Positions 61,172 through 64,000 of a DNA stretch of 64,000 nt are shown one piece after another (position 1 is the stretch's first letter; every line of letters begins with the position of its first letter). Source of the DNA: Rhodococcus sp. BP22 (GTDB lineage: Bacteria > Actinomycetota > Actinomycetes > Mycobacteriales > Mycobacteriaceae); contig NZ_JACFTB010000005.1 in NCBI RefSeq assembly GCF_014281965.1, positions 372,001-436,000 on the forward strand, in the 5' to 3' direction. The notes beneath the pieces are model-generated. The model worked only from the letters and a program-made list of their open reading frames with translations, ran no database searches and was not told the DNA's origin. A program made the translations under genes and the position numbers.

Positions 61172-62458
61172 ATGGTCCCTATGCCGTTCAGTGATTCCAA
61201 TGCGACTGCCGCCGGTCTGTGCAACTTCGTCGACGTCTCGCCGTCGCCCTTCCACGTGTGCCGCACGGTGTCGGTGCAACTCGAAGAAGTCGGGTTCGTC
61301 CGGGTCGAGGAGACCGCAGCCTGGCCGACGGAGGCAGGGCGGTACTACCTGATTCGCGGCGGCTCGCTGGTGGCGTGGAGCACTGAGTCCGAGGGGCCGT
61401 TCCGTATCGTCGGCGGGCACACCGACAGCCCGAACCTGCGCGTCAAGCAAAACCCCGACCTCGAGTCGGCGGGGTGGCAGATGGTCGGTCTCGAGCCGTA
61501 CGGCGGTGCCTGGCTCAACTCGTGGCTGGACCGCGACCTCGGAATCTCCGGACGGCTGAGTGTCCGAGACGGCAACGGACTGAGGGAAGTGCTCGTCAAG
61601 ATCGACGAACCCATCCTCCGCGTACCGCAGTTGGCGATCCACCTGTCCGAGGATCGCAAGGGCGTCACCCTCGATCCGCAGCGTCACGTCAACGCTGTTT
61701 GGGGACTGGGTAATTCACCCCGATCGTTCCTGGGATACGTCGCCGAGCGCGAAGGAGTGGATCCGTCTGCGGTGCTCGGCTGGGAACTCATGACGCACGA
61801 CCTGGCGCCGAGCGCAGTCGTCGGTGTCGAGAACGAGTTGGTCAGCGCTCCGCGTCTGGACAACCAGGCGACGTGCCACGCCGGAACGCAGGCTTTGATT
61901 GCGGCAGTGGAGAACCCGACCACCGCGACTCCGGTGCTGGCCCTCTTCGATCACGAGGAGGTCGGCAGCATGTCCGATCGCGGCGCCTTCTCCGATCTGC
62001 TCAACACAGTGTTGGAGCGAATCGTGCTCGGGCGCGGCGGGGGACGCGAGGAGTTCCTGCGAACGATGGCCGCTTCCATCTGTGCCTCAGGCGATATGGC
62101 GCACGCTACGCACCCGAACTACCCGGATCGACACGAGCCCGCGCACCGCATCGAACTCGGCGGCGGACCGGTATTGAAGGTCAACCAGAACCTTCGGTAC
62201 GCAACCGATTCCGTGGGCGCCGGGGTCTTCGCGTTGGCCTGCGATCAGGCTGGGGTCCCGCTGCAGCGCTACGTCCACCGCGCCGACCTGCCGTGCGGGT
62301 CCACGATCGGGCCGATCACCGCCTCGCGCACAGGCGTGTCCACCGTCGACGTCGGGGCGCCGCAGTTGGCGATGCACTCGGCGCGCGAGTTGATGGGAGC
62401 GTCCGACGTCTCCGCCTACGCCGCCGCGCTCGCCGCGTTTCTCGCCCCGGCTCGGTAA
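61172..62458 (+). CDS. M18-family metallo-aminopeptidase
   Basis: 428 residues; dinuclear-zinc aspartyl-aminopeptidase family. [12 protein letters not shown] (His-Asp, about 88-99), DNQATC (about 230), DHEEVGS with the catalytic Glu pair (about 262-268) and the MHSARELMG His near the C-terminus. ATG 61172 or 61181. Between purQ and purL, as in mycobacterial relatives. The stop lies inside the left arm of a large inverted repeat. Confidence 0.93.
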   Translation: MVPMPFSDSNATAAGLCNFVDVSPSPFHVCRTVSVQLEEVGFVRVEETAAWPTEAGRYYLIRGGSLVAWSTESEGPFRIVGGHTDSPNLRVKQNPDLESAGWQMVGLEPYGGAWLNSWLDRDLGISGRLSVRDGNGLREVLVKIDEPILRVPQLAIHLSEDRKGVTLDPQRHVNAVWGLGNSPRSFLGYVAEREGVDPSAVLGWELMTHDLAPSAVVGVENELVSAPRLDNQATCHAGTQALIAAVENPTTATPVLALFDHEEVGSMSDRGAFSDLLNTVLERIVLGRGGGREEFLRTMAASICASGDMAHATHPNYPDRHEPAHRIELGGGPVLKVNQNLRYATDSVGAGVFALACDQAGVPLQRYVHRADLPCGSTIGPITASRTGVSTVDVGAPQLAMHSARELMGASDVSAYAAALAAFLAPAR

Positions 62459-62539
62459 GCGCGCACCCTTATTCCGAAGTAGACCCCTGACTTGTTCGGC
62501 TAGCGCGGGGGTGCGCTTACGAAAAAGGGTGCGCGCTTA
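62456..62539. terminator. 15-bp inverted repeat carrying the stop codons of both convergent genes
   Basis: TAAGCGCGCACCCTT (62456-62470) pairs exactly with AAGGGTGCGCGCTTA (62525-62539), spacer 54 nt. The left arm begins with the stop of the M18 gene; the right arm ends with the complement of the stop of the minus-strand frame. A likely shared transcript end. Confidence 0.75.
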
Positions 62540-62947
62540 CAGGCGCACGCACTCCTCGACCGCGAGCCGCTCCCCGCCGGATTGAATTTCGTGCACAGGA
62601 TGCTCGCCGGGCTCTGACCGCCATCCGGACCACACCCGCGCCCGACCCTGACCGGCTATGGAGTCGATCACTCTCGCGCAGAAGCACGCGACGGCCTTGC
62701 GGGGGATATCCACACCCTTGACCACCAGCTGGGGCGTCAGGACGCGCAAGTCGTCCAGATCGTTCTCGGTGAGCGGTATGCCCCCGGGTCGTGCTCGTAC
62801 GCTGATTTCGGCCTGGCTCGCTACCGGGGGAGGGACGAGGATTCGGGCATGTCGCCCCCGCCCGATAGACTTCAGCTGGCATTTCGCTCCAAGAAGGGAC
62901 CCCACTCCTCGTGTCCGTCGATACAGTGACAACCGCAGCCGCCACAC
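62537..62947 (-). CDS. uncharacterised coding region, 5' end uncertain
   Basis: Codon third positions are strongly G/C from about 62830 down to the stop, and the product (for example [20 protein letters not shown], then [11 protein letters not shown]) reads like a real protein. The only ATG (62947) overlaps the divergent purL start at 62911 and adds a part that is rich in Arg and Leu and unlike a protein N-terminus. The true start may be a rare codon or TTG near 62760, or this may be a truncated gene. I do not recognise the family. Confidence 0.45.
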   Translation of the reverse strand: MWRLRLSLYRRTRGVGSLLGAKCQLKSIGRGRHARILVPPPVASQAEISVRARPGGIPLTENDLDDLRVLTPQLVVKGVDIPRKAVACFCARVIDSIAGQGRARVWSGWRSEPGEHPVHEIQSGGERLAVEECVRL

Positions 62948-64000
62948 CCGATGTAGAGCAGCCGTACAAAGAGCTCGGACTCAAGGAAGACGAGTACGTC
63001 CGAATCAAGGAAATACTCGGCCGTCGCCCCACCGATGCCGAGCTTGCGATGTACTCGGTCATGTGGAGCGAGCACTGCTCTTACAAGTCCTCCAAGGTGC
63101 ACCTGAAGTACTTCGGGGAGACCACCACGGACGAGATGCGCACCTCGATGCTCGCGGGCATCGGCGAGAATGCAGGCGTCGTCGACGTCGGTGACGGCTG
63201 GGCCGTCACGTTCAAGGTCGAGAGCCACAACCACCCGTCGTACGTCGAGCCCTATCAGGGCGCCGCGACAGGCGTGGGCGGCATCGTCCGCGACATCATG
63301 GCCATGGGTGCGCGTCCCATCGCCGTCATGGATCAACTGCGCTTCGGTGCCGCTGATGCACCGGACACTCGTCGCGTGCTGAGCGGCATCGTCTCGGGAG
63401 TCGGTGGATACGGAAACTCCCTCGGCCTCCCCAACATCGGCGGAGAGACGGTGTTCGACGCCTCCTACGCCGGTAACCCGCTGCTCAATGCTCTGTGTGC
63501 CGGTGTCATGCGGGTAGAGGACATGCATCTCGCGTTCGCGTCGGGACTGGGCAACAAGATCATTCTGTTCGGCGCTCGTACCGGTCTCGACGGCATCGGC
63601 GGCGTCTCCGTTCTCGCCTCGGAGACCTTCGACGGCGACGAGACCGACGGCAAGCGCAAGAAGCTTCCGGCGGTTCAGGTAGGCGACCCGTTCGCCGAGA
63701 AGGTCCTCATCGAGGCGTGCTTGGAACTGTATGCAGGCAAGCTCGTCGTTGGCATCCAGGATCTCGGCGGTGCCGGATTGTCTTGTGCCACTTCTGAACT
63801 CGCGTCCGCCGGTAGTGGGGGAATGTCCATCGAGCTGGAGAAGGTGCCGATGCGCGCCACCGGCATGACCCCTGCCGAGGTGCTTTCGAGCGAGTCGCAG
63901 GAGCGCATGTGCGCCGTCGTGACTCCGGACAACGTCGATGCGTTCATGGCGGTCTGCAAGAAGTGGGATGTGTTGGCCACTGTCATCGGCGAGGTCACCG
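62911..64000 (+). CDS. purL: phosphoribosylformylglycinamidine synthase subunit PurL, partial
   Basis: First 363 residues of the large subunit of FGAM synthase (actinobacterial small-PurL type, working with PurQ and PurS); the 3' end is outside the window. [16 protein letters not shown] (about 48-63), [20 protein letters not shown] (about 109-128), [14 protein letters not shown] and SSESQERM are canonical. Start GTG 62911 by similarity to family N-termini; GTG 62926 possible. Confidence 0.96.
   Translation, partial: MSVDTVTTAAATPDVEQPYKELGLKEDEYVRIKEILGRRPTDAELAMYSVMWSEHCSYKSSKVHLKYFGETTTDEMRTSMLAGIGENAGVVDVGDGWAVTFKVESHNHPSYVEPYQGAATGVGGIVRDIMAMGARPIAVMDQLRFGAADAPDTRRVLSGIVSGVGGYGNSLGLPNIGGETVFDASYAGNPLLNALCAGVMRVEDMHLAFASGLGNKIILFGARTGLDGIGGVSVLASETFDGDETDGKRKKLPAVQVGDPFAEKVLIEACLELYAGKLVVGIQDLGGAGLSCATSELASAGSGGMSIELEKVPMRATGMTPAEVLSSESQERMCAVVTPDNVDAFMAVCKKWDVLATVIGEVT

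Overview
The window is GC-rich, uses GTG (and some TTG) starts freely, and codes almost end to end. It carries the purine genes purD, purB, purC, purS, purQ and purL in the spread-out order known from mycolic-acid actinobacteria, an alkB/rubredoxin cluster, an MMPL exporter and iron boxes of the IdeR type. All of this points to a Rhodococcus or very close relative. Taxonomy is inferred from gene content only.

Layout. 1-2.6 kb: alkane hydroxylation operon (alkB, two rubredoxins, TetR regulator cut by the window edge; no rubredoxin reductase) and an SRPBCC protein. 2.6-6.8 kb: sulfonate-type ABC importer with an FMN-dependent monooxygenase, preceded by a possible cysteine-rich leader peptide. 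7-9.5 kb: two coupled CNNM/CBS membrane proteins. 9.5-18.4 kb: three MarR regulators with their neighbours (small ORF, secreted protein, ceramidase-like enzyme, FUSC exporter, lipocalin, MMPL). 18.5-26.3 kb: STAS protein, CrtI-like oxidoreductase, a short baeRF-like protein and two giant YhgE/Pip membrane proteins. 26.3-31.6 kb: TetR with a four-site operator array, acyl-CoA dehydrogenase, dienelactone hydrolase, a decapeptide-repeat protein, an SMR pump and an MFS pump.

31.6-40.9 kb: HIT protein, purD, AbiEi/DUF559 protein, thiM, aminotransferase, threonine aldolase, TetR, a 3 x 32-bp repeat, purB, HAD phosphatase and a second HIT protein. 40.9-48.8 kb: iron island with a FecCD/FecE importer, binding lipoprotein, an unusual siderophore-interacting-protein/methyltransferase-like fusion, a second siderophore reductase and FetB. 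Between these genes lie the 3' stump of an EntA-type dehydrogenase and what looks like the 5' stump of a carrier-protein gene. I read this as a catecholate siderophore locus that lost biosynthesis and kept uptake. 48.8-64 kb: MFS pump, purC-ptrB, a CitAB-like two-component system divergent from a dicarboxylate carrier, glutathione peroxidase, DUF2334 protein, LppP/LprE lipoprotein, metallo-hydrolase, purSQ, a VOC gene with its middle deleted, M18 aminopeptidase and the start of purL.

The points I find most worth following are the eroded siderophore locus, the SIP/methyltransferase fusion with a perfect 34-bp palindrome inside it, the ceramidase with Thr at the expected nucleophile position, the 13 x 10-residue repeat protein, and several tightly structured operators. 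No complete new defence or mobile system was seen, and no tRNA, rRNA, CRISPR or insertion sequence was recognised.
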